Shown here: positions 29,567 to 38,511 of the stretch, in pieces
How the letters are laid out: each line of letters opens with the position of its first letter
Position numbering within the stretch: the first letter of the stretch is position 1
Assembly: GCA_963726085.1 (NCBI GenBank)
Contig: CAVSAR010000004.1
Coordinates: 248,001-312,000, forward strand
Source: ZC4RG30 sp963726085
Lineage (GTDB): Bacteria > Pseudomonadota > Gammaproteobacteria > Steroidobacterales > Steroidobacteraceae
Direction: 5' to 3'
DNA length: 64,000 nucleotides
The notes under the pieces: model-generated
Databases searched by the model: none
What the model saw: the letters and a program-made list of their open reading frames with translations, nothing else
What the model was told of the DNA's origin: nothing
Made by a program: the position numbers and the translations under genes

Positions 29567-32002
29567 CTACGCCTGGGCCGTCAACGATCCGAAGAGCTTG
29601 CGCCCGATCCGCGTCTGGCCCAGCCAGCGCTGTGCATGACCGTATAGATAGGCACAGGCGATTCCCACGACGACTGCGACAACCAGCGCCAACCACGGAC
29701 TCTTGCCACCGGACAGCCGGTTGACGATGTCACGTACCTGGAAATGCACCAGGTAAATGAACATCGAGCCGGCGGCGATCTCTGCGATCACCGTCTTGAC
29801 CAGCGCCGGTACCCGGATCGCGGGAACAAACAGCACTAGGGCGAGGCCGCCTGCGTACAGACAGGTGCTGGTCGAGGCCAGGCCCCACAGGATGTAGCTG
29901 CAGACCAGGGCCAGGGATAGTGCCAGCAGGCGCTGGGGCAGCGTTCTTGCAACGCCGACCAGGATGCCAAGGCAGAAGCTCCAGGCGTAGTTCTGCGGGA
30001 CACGCTGGAATAGGTAGTGCGTGTCCCATACGCCGTCCACGATGCCCTTGAGGGCAGCTGCCACCAGGAACAGGCCCAGCGCCGCGGGTACCGGATGGTC
30101 GCGGAACAGTGCCCGTACGCGGGCGAAGGAAAACAGCAGTGCTGCCAGCAGGAACAGCTGGAAGTAGATTTCCGCGAAATAAAACGGCACGCCCTTGATA
30201 CGCGACGGATCGGTTGGATTGAAGAAATTGGAAATCATCAGGAATTGCGGTACCTGGATGAACGTGTGGGTCAAGAGCTGCGTTGGACCGGCGATAAGGA
30301 TGGTCGGGATGGCCACCAGCAACGCGGTGCCGAGGACGCTGCGCACGCTGTTCTGCCGAATGATCTCCGACAGCTGGAAGCGCGCCAGCGCGTATCCGCC
30401 GAGGGCGAACAGCAGGATGCCTGCGCCATAGAAATCGCTGTACTGGAAAGCATCGGTATGGCGCGCCGCGATGAACATCATGGCCACCGCCCGCAGCAGC
30501 GTCGCCGGTTCAAGGCCGCGCCAGGAAGAGTGCTTGATGCCGCTGTCCGCCCGCGCCTGCAGTCGGGCAACGCTGTAGCTCTCCCACTTGTCGGGCAGCG
30601 GCCCAAAGCGCCGCTCGAACTGCATCGAAAACTGGATGTAGCGCAGCGAATCGCCGCCGAGGGTTTCAAAGCTGTCGACGGATTTCACGGTGGTGCCAGG
30701 AAACACGCGCTGGAACACGGCGCGAACATCCTGGGCTTCGCCGCGGGGCTGCACGGCGGTGGCCGCACCTTGCCCCTCGAATTGCGCGGCCAGCTCGCGT
30801 CGCCGCGGCTTGCCGGTGGCAGTGACGGGAATCGCCGCAACTTGGTGCACCTGCAGTGAGCCGGCGGGTGCGACGCCAAGTTCGATCAGCGCGGATGACG
30901 CGGCCGCCCGCAATCGCTGCATGTCGGCGGCGGTCCCTTCGGTGACCGCCAGCACCGCCTCGCCGCGAGCCACGTCCTTGACCCTGGCAACCGCGATGCG
31001 GCTGGCCGCGCCCAGCCGTGACCGGATCTTCTCCTCGAGCACATCCGGCACGATCTTGATTCCACCACAGTTGATCAAGTCATCGGCCCGGCCCTCAAAG
31101 TAGAGGTAGCCGTCGCGCATCCGCCCCAGGTCGTTGGTCTGCAACCAGCCATCCGGATCACACAATTCATGCTGTCCGGCCGCATCCACGCGCCAGCGCG
31201 CCACATGCGGCCCCCTGATGCGAATGCGCCCCTGGCCGTCAAAGCCGATCTCCACCGAGCCCTCCGGCCGGCCCACGGATTCCAGTTCTTCGTCCGTGGC
31301 GTTGGATACGTCCAGGAAGGTGCTGCGCGAGGCTTCGGTCAGGCCGTAGTGCTGGAAGATCCGCGCATTGGGGAACAGTTCGCGCACGCGCCGCTTCTCA
31401 CTGGCGGACATGTACTGCGAACCGATTTCCATCCAGCGCAGCTTCTTGCCTGCATTGCCGATGACCTCCGGTGAATCCAGGATGATGCGCAGCAGCGTCG
31501 GCACGGCGGACAGGGAGTTGACCTCCCCGGACTCGAGCATGCGGACCAATTCCAGGGGATCGAAACCGCGTGGCGGCAGATATGCCTGGCCGCCCACGGC
31601 ACTGATGGCGCGCAGCCTCCCCACCCCGAAACTGTAGGTTACCGGGACGCCTACGTATTCCCGGATCTCGCTGGTCATGGCCATGGCCGTAATGATCCGC
31701 TGGGCCGTATCGGCAAGATTGGCGTAGCTCAGGACAATCGCCTTGGGATTGCCCTCGGTTCCGGAGGTAAAGCTGACCTGCGCGGGAAGGTCGACGGGAA
31801 TCAGCGGGTGTTGCTGTGAAAACCAGCCGTACTGATCCTCGACTTCAATGCACCGGTCGACCGCAATCCCGTTGAGGTCGTGGGCCTGACGTGCGTCCTG
31901 GATGCTGACCACGGTGCGCCGTGTATTGCCTGAGGCGAATACCTGGGCGACAAAGTCCAGGGAATTGCGCGCCACGATGGCTGTCGCCTGCACTTGCTTC
32001 AT
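29567..32002 (-). CDS. Adenylation domain, carrier domain and acyltransferase-3 membrane domain in one protein
   Basis: Residue numbers are from an upstream in-frame ATG at 32047; the preferred ATG at 32002 (MKQVQATAIVARN) is residue 16. About 20-420 is an AMP-forming adenylation domain: TSGTEGNPK (94-102), YGLTEASR (234-241), TNDLGRM (304-310), GRADDLINCGG (319-329) and the lysine loop TGKPRRREL (411-419). Its N-terminal subdomain is unusually short. About 435-500 is a carrier domain with the phosphopantetheine serine in LGGDSLRY (S467). From about 515 is an acyltransferase-3 membrane domain, with R-x2-A and H530 in AARHTDAF and about ten helices. The likely activity is to activate an acid, load it on the carrier and transfer it at the membrane. 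Confidence 0.88.
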   Translation of the reverse strand: MKQVQATAIVARNSLDFVAQVFASGNTRRTVVSIQDARQAHDLNGIAVDRCIEVEDQYGWFSQQHPLIPVDLPAQVSFTSGTEGNPKAIVLSYANLADTAQRIITAMAMTSEIREYVGVPVTYSFGVGRLRAISAVGGQAYLPPRGFDPLELVRMLESGEVNSLSAVPTLLRIILDSPEVIGNAGKKLRWMEIGSQYMSASEKRRVRELFPNARIFQHYGLTEASRSTFLDVSNATDEELESVGRPEGSVEIGFDGQGRIRIRGPHVARWRVDAAGQHELCDPDGWLQTNDLGRMRDGYLYFEGRADDLINCGGIKIVPDVLEEKIRSRLGAASRIAVARVKDVARGEAVLAVTEGTAADMQRLRAAASSALIELGVAPAGSLQVHQVAAIPVTATGKPRRRELAAQFEGQGAATAVQPRGEAQDVRAVFQRVFPGTTVKSVDSFETLGGDSLRYIQFSMQFERRFGPLPDKWESYSVARLQARADSGIKHSSWRGLEPATLLRAVAMMFIAARHTDAFQYSDFYGAGILLFALGGYALARFQLSEIIRQNSVRSVLGTALLVAIPTILIAGPTQLLTHTFIQVPQFLMISNFFNPTDPSRIKGVPFYFAEIYFQLFLLAALLFSFARVRALFRDHPVPAALGLFLVAAALKGIVDGVWDTHYLFQRVPQNYAWSFCLGILVGVARTLPQRLLALSLALVCSYILWGLASTSTCLYAGGLALVLFVPAIRVPALVKTVIAEIAAGSMFIYLVHFQVRDIVNRLSGGKSPWLALVVAVVVGIACAYLYGHAQRWLGQTRIGRKLFGSLTAQA

Positions 32003-32326
32003 CTTGCTTTTGTACGACCTTGAACAGATTACGGGATGGGAGAACATGGTCGCTCAGCAAACATGTTTTCCACAACTTCGGGCCAATTAAGTTGCGGTCT
32101 GCCCGCATATATTTCGTTGAATGCGGGATGCGCGGCTGTAGGACATAAGTCCCACGACCCTGGGTCAACCCGGCGGCCCTGGGCCGGCCCTCAAGCCCCT
32201 CTCGCGACCCGCAATGGCGGCTCCCGCGATAAGCCAACTCCTTATAATGTGGCGGGGAATGCGGCATTTCGGCCAATATGTGGAATGATCCCGGGTTCGA
32301 ATCGGCATCGCCCAAGGCACGAAATA
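32003..32326. promoter_or_regulatory. Divergent intergenic region with inverted repeat
   Basis: This gap of about 320 bp lies between the adenylation/acyltransferase gene and the DUF1592 operon. CCCGCAT (32102-32108) and ATGCGGG (32121-32127) form a perfect inverted repeat with a 12-bp spacer. TATAAT at 32243-32248 could be a -10 for the plus-strand operon, but the matching -35 is poor. No gene was recognised here. Confidence 0.4.
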
Positions 32327-34717
32327 GTGACCCCATCCTGGAAAATCCTGACTGCGTTACCCCTGCTGCTTCTGGGTGGCGGGATCCTTGAGGCGGCGCC
32401 TGCGGCTGGCGCCGCGCCGGCGCAGCTGCTGGAGCAGGTCTGCAGCAAGTGCCACAACAGCACCGACTGGGCTGGCGGGGTTGCCTTTGACACGATGTCT
32501 ATCGGCGATGTCCACGCGGACACCGAAGTCTGGGAGAAAGCCGTACGCAAACTGCGCGGGCGATTGATGCCGCCGCCGGGCGAGACCCAGCCGGACGCGC
32601 AGACCATCACCTCGTTTGTTTCCTGGCTCGAAGCCCGGCTGGATTCAGAAGGGGCGGCAAATCCGGACCCGGGCTACGTCGGCTTGCATCGCCTCAATCG
32701 CACCGAGTACGCGCGCGAGATCCGGCGCCTGCTGGACATCGATGTCGACGTCAACAGCCTGTTGCCTAAGGACGTGTCCAGCGACGGGTTCGACAATGTC
32801 GCCGCGACGCTGCGCGTGTCGCCGGCGTTCCTGGACCAGTACATTGCAACTGCCCGTGCGGTCAGTCGCCAGGCAATCGGTCGCGCCACGGCCAAGCCCA
32901 GCAGCCGTGAGTACCGGATCAATACGGCCGTCGACCAGGACCAGCACATCGATGGCCTGCCGCTGGGCACGCGCGGCGGCACGTCGGTGGTGCACGACTT
33001 TCCAGCGGACGGCGAATACGTATTCAATATTCGCGATTTCCTCTTCATGGGTGCCGGTTACGTCACCAAGGTCGACGACCGGCACAGCGTGATCCTCACC
33101 ATCGATGACGTGCGCGTGTTCCAGCAGGAGTTCGGCGGCCCGGAAGACCTCAAGGCGGTGGACCAGCGCCAGTCGGCCGCTGCCGATGAGATGCAGTCGC
33201 GGTTCAACGGCATCCGGGTGCGCGTCACGGCCGGCCCGCACCGGGTAGGCGTGGCCTTCATACAGCGCTCGTTTGCCGAATCGGATTCCCCCCTGCAACC
33301 CATCGCGATGCTGCCGGAAATGGAGCGCGTGCCGACAATTCCTGGCTTCGACATCTCCGGGCCGTTCAACGTGACTGGCATCAGTGAAACCGCGAGCCGG
33401 CAGCGGATCTTCATCTGCCGGCCGGCCAGTGCCGCCGAGGAGCTGCCCTGTGCGCAGCGCATCCTGACCAATCTTGCTGCCGGAGCCTTTCGCCGGCCGG
33501 TCACGCAAGCGGACATCGCCGCGCCCCTGTCGTTCTACCGGATGGGGCGTGAAACCGGGGACTTTGAGGCGGGCATCGAAAGCGGCCTGACGGCCATCCT
33601 GTCCAGCACCCGGTTCCTGCTGCGTGCCGGACCCCAGGGCCAGCCGCTGCGCGCCACCATCGAGGACCTCTCCGATATCGAGCTGGCGTCACGACTTTCG
33701 TTCTTTATATGGAGCCAGGGACCGGACCAGAAGCTGATCGACCTTGCGGCCAGCGGCCACCTGCACGACCCGGGAGTGCTCGAGGGGCAAGTGCGCCGCA
33801 TGCTGGCGGATCCGCGCTCGGATGCACTGGTGACCAATTTCGCGTTCCAGTGGCTGAACATCGGCCGCATGGACGCCATCCAGCCAGACCCGGTGCTGTA
33901 TCCGGACTTCGACACAAACCTGCGCTACGCGTATCGCGAGGAAATCCGCCTGTTCCTCGACAGCGTGCTGCGCTCCGACCGCAGCGTGCTGGACCTGCTG
34001 CGATCGGATGTCACGTTCCTCAATGAGCGCCTTGCCATCCAGTACGGCATCACCAACATCCGCGGTGACCAGTTCCGCCGGGTGCAACTGGCTGATCCCA
34101 ATCGCTTCGGGCTGCTGGGCAAGGGGGCGGTGCTGATGGGCACTTCCTACGGCAATCGCACCTCCCCGGTATTGCGCGGCGCCTGGGTGATGGAAACCCT
34201 CTCCGGCACCCCGCCGACTTCGCCGCCGCCCGGGGTGGAGCAGTTCAAGGAAAACGAGCCGGGCAAGCAGCCCCTGACCGTGCGCGCCAGGCTGGAAGCG
34301 CACCGCGCCCAGCGCTCGTGCAACGCCTGCCATGGAATCATCGACCCGCTGGGATTTGCGCTGGAGAACTACGACGTGCTGGGCGGCTGGCGCAACCGCG
34401 ACCGCGACACCGGCACGGCAATTGACGCCAGCGGGCGCCTGGCCAGCGGCATCGCGGTCAAGGGTCCGTCCGACCTCAACCAGGCGTTGCTGGCAAAGCC
34501 GGACCAGTTCGTGCAGGCACTTACCGAGAAACTGATGGTCTATGCATTGGGACGTCCGGTGCGCTACCAGGACATGCCGACGGTGCGCGGGGTGGTGCGG
34601 CAGGCAGCCGCCCAGGACTACCAGTTCGAGGCCATCGTGCAGGGCATCGTGATGAGTGACGCGTTCCGCAAGCGGCTGCTGCCACCGGAGCCGACGACCG
34701 AAAGCGTTGGGGGTTAG
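32327..34717 (+). CDS. Secreted c-type cytochrome-like protein of the DUF1592/DUF1588/DUF1587/DUF1595/DUF1585 type
   Basis: A 796-aa exported protein. The GTG start at 32327 gives a good Sec signal, MTPSWKILTALPLLLLGGG; earlier in-frame starts produce 97 non-homologous residues. A heme c motif C39SKCH43 follows at once. Later blocks include GLHRLNRTEYAREIRRLLDID (DUF1587-like), SRLSFFIWSQGPD, LRYAYREEIRLF (DUF1592-like), a CNACHGIIDPLGFALENYD stretch (DUF1588-like, a second CxxCH) and a C-terminal VYALGRPVRYQD (DUF1585-like). Such proteins pair with DUF1552 proteins, as here 2 nt downstream. The function is unknown; periplasmic redox work is inferred. Confidence 0.88.
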   Translation: MTPSWKILTALPLLLLGGGILEAAPAAGAAPAQLLEQVCSKCHNSTDWAGGVAFDTMSIGDVHADTEVWEKAVRKLRGRLMPPPGETQPDAQTITSFVSWLEARLDSEGAANPDPGYVGLHRLNRTEYAREIRRLLDIDVDVNSLLPKDVSSDGFDNVAATLRVSPAFLDQYIATARAVSRQAIGRATAKPSSREYRINTAVDQDQHIDGLPLGTRGGTSVVHDFPADGEYVFNIRDFLFMGAGYVTKVDDRHSVILTIDDVRVFQQEFGGPEDLKAVDQRQSAAADEMQSRFNGIRVRVTAGPHRVGVAFIQRSFAESDSPLQPIAMLPEMERVPTIPGFDISGPFNVTGISETASRQRIFICRPASAAEELPCAQRILTNLAAGAFRRPVTQADIAAPLSFYRMGRETGDFEAGIESGLTAILSSTRFLLRAGPQGQPLRATIEDLSDIELASRLSFFIWSQGPDQKLIDLAASGHLHDPGVLEGQVRRMLADPRSDALVTNFAFQWLNIGRMDAIQPDPVLYPDFDTNLRYAYREEIRLFLDSVLRSDRSVLDLLRSDVTFLNERLAIQYGITNIRGDQFRRVQLADPNRFGLLGKGAVLMGTSYGNRTSPVLRGAWVMETLSGTPPTSPPPGVEQFKENEPGKQPLTVRARLEAHRAQRSCNACHGIIDPLGFALENYDVLGGWRNRDRDTGTAIDASGRLASGIAVKGPSDLNQALLAKPDQFVQALTEKLMVYALGRPVRYQDMPTVRGVVRQAAAQDYQFEAIVQGIVMSDAFRKRLLPPEPTTESVGG

Positions 34718-34719
34718 CC

Positions 34720-36042
34720 ATGTTCATTACCCGAAAACATCTTTCACGCCGCACGCTGCTGCGTGGCGCCGGAGTTGCAGCGGCGCTGCCATTGCTCGAC
34801 GCGATGATCCCGGCCGCCACGGCGCTGGCCAAGACCGCCGCCGCGCCAAATCCTCGACTGGGGTTCTTCTATTTTCCGCACGGCGCGGTGATGGAGAAAT
34901 GGACCCCGGTGCAGGACGGCACGGACTTCGAGCTGCAGCCCATCCTTGAGCCGTTGGCGCCGTTTCGCGACCAGCTGACCATCGTCAGCAACATCGGCAA
35001 CAAACCCGGCGAAAGCCGGGCCGTGCACGCACTGGTGCCGGCGACGTGGCTGTCCTGCGTCCACCCCCGGGAGGGACTGGCCCCGGACATGGCCCCCACG
35101 GTGGACCAGATTGCGGCAAAACACATCGGCCAGAACACCCCCTGGCCCTCCCTGGAAACTGCGACCGCCCAGGGCCACGGGGCCGGCAGTGCCTGCGAGC
35201 GGGGCTACGGCTGCAGCTACTCGGGGACTCTTTCATTCAGCACACCTTCGACGCCGCTGCCCGTGGAGAGCAATCCACGCCAGCTGTTCCTGCGCCTGTT
35301 CGGCCAGGGCGACAGCGCCGAAGAGCGCCGCTTCCTCAACCGGCAGACGGCCAGCCTGCTGGACATGATCTCCGGGGAATTCAGTTCACTGAGCCGCACG
35401 CTGGGTCCGGCCGACCGCCGCACCCTGGACGACTACCTGACCAGCGTGCGGGAAATCGAGCGCCGCATCCAGAACAACGACAAGGGCGACCTGGCGAAGG
35501 TCCATTTGCCCGAGGTGCCCGGCGCGACCTCGGAGAATTTCGATGAACAACTCAAGCTGATGTTCGACCTGATCGCGCTGGCCTACCAGGGCAACCTCAC
35601 GCGCGTGCAGAGCTTCATGATCGCCGCGGAAGTCAGCGAACAGACCTACAACCACATCGGGGTCCCGGACGCATTCCATGCGCTCTCGCACCACGCCAAC
35701 GACCCGGCCAAGAAGGAACGGTTGTCGAAGATCCAGCGCTATCACACGCAGGTATTCGCCCGCTTCGTCGACACGCTGGCGAAGATGCCCGACGGCGACG
35801 GCAGCATGCTGGACCATTCCATCCTGCTGTTCGGCAGCAACATGAGCAACAGCAACGCGCACAACCAGTACCCGTTGCCAACGTCCATTGTCGGCCGCGG
35901 CTACGGCAGCATCCGCGGCGGGCAGCACATCAATTTCAAGGAGCGCACGCCGCTGGCCAACGTGCTGCTGACCATCCTGCAACGCGCCGGGGTGTCCATC
36001 GACCAGGTCGGCGACAGCACCGGCGCGATCGCGGAGATCTAG
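34720..36042 (+). CDS. Tat-exported DUF1552 protein
   Basis: A 440-aa protein with a strong twin-arginine signal, LSRRTLLRGAGVAAALPLL, at residues 8-26. The body contains RLGFFYFPHGAVMEKW, SCERGYGCSYSGTLSFS and DHSILLFGSNMSNSNAHN, typical of DUF1552. The fold resembles sulfatase/DUF1501-like proteins, but no enzymatic residue assignment is made. It starts 2 nt after the DUF1592-type gene and is almost always its partner, implying a joint extracytoplasmic function. Confidence 0.92.
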   Translation: MFITRKHLSRRTLLRGAGVAAALPLLDAMIPAATALAKTAAAPNPRLGFFYFPHGAVMEKWTPVQDGTDFELQPILEPLAPFRDQLTIVSNIGNKPGESRAVHALVPATWLSCVHPREGLAPDMAPTVDQIAAKHIGQNTPWPSLETATAQGHGAGSACERGYGCSYSGTLSFSTPSTPLPVESNPRQLFLRLFGQGDSAEERRFLNRQTASLLDMISGEFSSLSRTLGPADRRTLDDYLTSVREIERRIQNNDKGDLAKVHLPEVPGATSENFDEQLKLMFDLIALAYQGNLTRVQSFMIAAEVSEQTYNHIGVPDAFHALSHHANDPAKKERLSKIQRYHTQVFARFVDTLAKMPDGDGSMLDHSILLFGSNMSNSNAHNQYPLPTSIVGRGYGSIRGGQHINFKERTPLANVLLTILQRAGVSIDQVGDSTGAIAEI

Positions 36043-36046
36043 GGCA

Positions 36047-37594
36047 GTGCTGCGCCGCTATTTGTTGCCGCTGTTGCTGGGCGCCGCCCTGGCAAACGCC
36101 AGTGCGCAGGCCGCTACCGTCGAGCTGGTCGAGAAGCCCGCGCCACTGGTGACGGCCGCGCGGCAGCGTGACACGGCCGCGCTGGCGGCACTGCTGGACG
36201 CAAAGGCGCGCCCGGACGTGAACCAGCGCTCCGCCGACGGCACCACGGCGCTGCACTGGGCGGTGTACAACAATGACGTCGATCTGGTCGGCCGCCTGCT
36301 CAAAGCCGGTGCCGACGTCAAGGCGGCCAATGACTATCACGCCACGCCGCTTTCGGAAGCTGCGGTGGTTGGCAACCCGCAGGTGCTGCGCCAGCTGCTG
36401 GATGCCGGCGCGCAGGTCGATGCCACCAATCCCGACGGCCAGACAGCGCTGATGGTGATCGCGCGCTCCAGCAATGTGGAGGCCGCCAAGCTGCTGCTCA
36501 AGCGCGGCGCCCGGGTCAATGCGCACGAGGAATGGCGCGGCCAGACGCCGCTGATGTGGGCGGCAGCCGAGGGCCAGGCGTCGATGGTCAAGCTGCTCAT
36601 CGAGCATGGCGCCGAGGTAAACGCGCGCTCGAAGGTAAATGAGTGGGAGCGCCAGGTAACCGCCGAGCCACGCATGCAGGCGCGGCCCACGGGCGGCTTC
36701 ACGCCGCTGCTGTACGCGGCGCGGCGCGGCTGCGCGCAGTGCGCCGAACTGCTGATCAAGGGCGGCGCGGACGTCAACCTCACCGACCCGGATGGCGTGA
36801 CCCCGCTGCTGCTGGCGGCGCTGAACTTCAGCTTCGACACGGCCGCGCTGCTGGTGCGCCATGGCGCCGACGTCGATCGGTGGGATATCTGGGGAAGATC
36901 GCCGCTGTATGCGGCCGTGGACATGAATACCCTGCCCATCAGCGGCCGCGCAGACCGACCCACGCTGGACAATACCAGCGGCACCGAGCTGATCCGGATG
37001 CTGCTGGAGGCCGGGGCCAATCCGAACCTGCAACTGAAGCTGTTTCCGCCTTACCGCTCGCTGCGCGATGACCGCGGCGCCGACGCGCTGCTGGCGGTGG
37101 GCAGTACGCCGCTGGTGCGGGCCGCGAAGGCCGGCGACCTGCCGGCAATGCAGCTATTGCTGGCGCACGGCGCCAACGTGGAGCTGCCCACCGTCAACGG
37201 CATCACGCCGCTGATGGCGGCGGCAGGCAATGGGTCGGCTAGCCTCGATACCCGCGGGCGCTACAAGACCGAAGAGCAGGCGATTGCCGCGACCCAGTTG
37301 CTGCTGGCTGCGGGCGCCAACGTCAACGCGCGCGATCGCCAGGGCCAGACTGCGCTGTATGGCGCAGCAGGGCTGGGCTGGAACGGACTGGTCGAGGCCC
37401 TGGCCAGCAAGGGCATCGACCTGCAGGCCAAGGATGCGCGCGGCCGCATGGCCATCGACCTGACCCGGGCTTCAGTCACCACTTCCGGTCGTGGCGGATC
37501 CGGTGCGGCGCATCCGCAGACCGAGGCGTTGCTGCGCAGGCTCATGGCCAACGCCAGCGGTGCGGCAAGTCCCGCCACCAGCGGTACGCCATGA
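36047..37594 (+). CDS. Secreted ankyrin-repeat protein
   Basis: A 515-aa protein with a Sec signal, LLPLLLGAALANASAQA, from a GTG start, then about ten ankyrin repeats in two blocks. Repeats are recognisable from TALHWAVYNNDVDLVGRLLK, TPLSEAAVVGNPQVLRQLLD, TPLMWAAAEGQASMVKLLIE and TALYGAAGLGWNGLVEAL. A gap of less regular sequence lies near residues 205-225 and 310-335. Ankyrin stacks bind proteins, so it may be a periplasmic scaffold for the neighbouring DUF1552 and DUF1592 proteins. Its stop overlaps the start of the next gene by 4 bp. Confidence 0.92.
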   Translation: MLRRYLLPLLLGAALANASAQAATVELVEKPAPLVTAARQRDTAALAALLDAKARPDVNQRSADGTTALHWAVYNNDVDLVGRLLKAGADVKAANDYHATPLSEAAVVGNPQVLRQLLDAGAQVDATNPDGQTALMVIARSSNVEAAKLLLKRGARVNAHEEWRGQTPLMWAAAEGQASMVKLLIEHGAEVNARSKVNEWERQVTAEPRMQARPTGGFTPLLYAARRGCAQCAELLIKGGADVNLTDPDGVTPLLLAALNFSFDTAALLVRHGADVDRWDIWGRSPLYAAVDMNTLPISGRADRPTLDNTSGTELIRMLLEAGANPNLQLKLFPPYRSLRDDRGADALLAVGSTPLVRAAKAGDLPAMQLLLAHGANVELPTVNGITPLMAAAGNGSASLDTRGRYKTEEQAIAATQLLLAAGANVNARDRQGQTALYGAAGLGWNGLVEALASKGIDLQAKDARGRMAIDLTRASVTTSGRGGSGAAHPQTEALLRRLMANASGAASPATSGTP

Positions 37595-38508
37595 AGCGGC
37601 GCGCGTTCCTGCAGGCCATGTCCGCCGCCGCCGCCGGGCTGGCCGCGCGCGTCCCGGCAGCACCCGCGGCGCCGCCGCTGGTGCTCACACCACTGACTGA
37701 CCAGCTCACGCTTATTACTGGCGGCGGTGGCAACGTCACCGTCTTCAACTCGCCCGAGGGCGTGCTGCTGGTGGATGGCGGCTCGACGGAAGCGTCCGGG
37801 CGGGTGCTCAAGGCAGTGCGCACGCTGACTGGCGCGCGCAGCATCCACACGCTGTTCAACACCCACTGGCACCATGACCAGACCGGTTCCAACGGCGAGC
37901 TTGGCCCGGCCGGCACGCGCATCATTGCGCACGAGAACACGCGGCTGTGGCTGGGCACGGTGATCGACTCGAAGTGGGAACACCGCACCTGGGCGCCATT
38001 GCCGCCCAAGGCGCGTCCCAACCAGACCATCTACACCACCGCCAGCCTGCAGTTCGGCGGCGAGAAGATCGACTACGGCTACCTGCCGCAGGCCCATACC
38101 GATGGCGATATCTACGTCTATTTCAGGAAGGCCAACGTGCTGGTCGGGTCCGATGTGCTGGCCGCGGGCGCGTGGCCGATCCTCGATTACTCGACCAACG
38201 GCTGGCTCGGCGGCATGGTCAGCGGCACGCAGGGGCTGCTCGACATGTCGGACCCGGCGACCAGGTACATCGCCGGCAAGGGCGGTGTGCTGTCGCGTGA
38301 ACAGGTGCAGGAAGAGAACACCATGCTCTCTACCATGAAGCTGCGCCTGTCGAAACTCCTGGCGCAGGGAATGAGCGTGCAGGACATGCTGGGTGCGGCA
38401 CCGGCGCGCGACTTGGAGGCCCGGTGGGGTGATGCGACGCAGTTCATCACCAACTCCTGGCACGGCCTCTCGCGACGCCCTGGGGAACTGGGCGTCAACA
38501 TTGTCTGA
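37591..38508 (+). CDS. Exported metallo-beta-lactamase-fold hydrolase
   Basis: A 305-aa protein with a Tat-like N-terminus (MKRRAFLQAMSAAAAGLAA) and a zinc-binding core THWHHDQTGS (H92, H94, D96, H95). Later metal-ligand candidates are H165-like QAHTDGD and VGSDVLAAG. The family hydrolyses lactams, lactones, thioesters or phosphoesters; the substrate here is not predictable. It is the last gene of the four-gene exported operon and overlaps the ankyrin gene start-to-stop (ATGA). A stem at 38515-38533 lies just after its stop. Confidence 0.9.
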   Translation: MKRRAFLQAMSAAAAGLAARVPAAPAAPPLVLTPLTDQLTLITGGGGNVTVFNSPEGVLLVDGGSTEASGRVLKAVRTLTGARSIHTLFNTHWHHDQTGSNGELGPAGTRIIAHENTRLWLGTVIDSKWEHRTWAPLPPKARPNQTIYTTASLQFGGEKIDYGYLPQAHTDGDIYVYFRKANVLVGSDVLAAGAWPILDYSTNGWLGGMVSGTQGLLDMSDPATRYIAGKGGVLSREQVQEENTMLSTMKLRLSKLLAQGMSVQDMLGAAPARDLEARWGDATQFITNSWHGLSRRPGELGVNIV

Positions 38509-38511
38509 CCG

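Noticed and set aside
29710..30859. Open frames opposite the adenylation/acyltransferase gene
   Set aside because: They lie opposite continuous membrane-helix codons and show no start signals.
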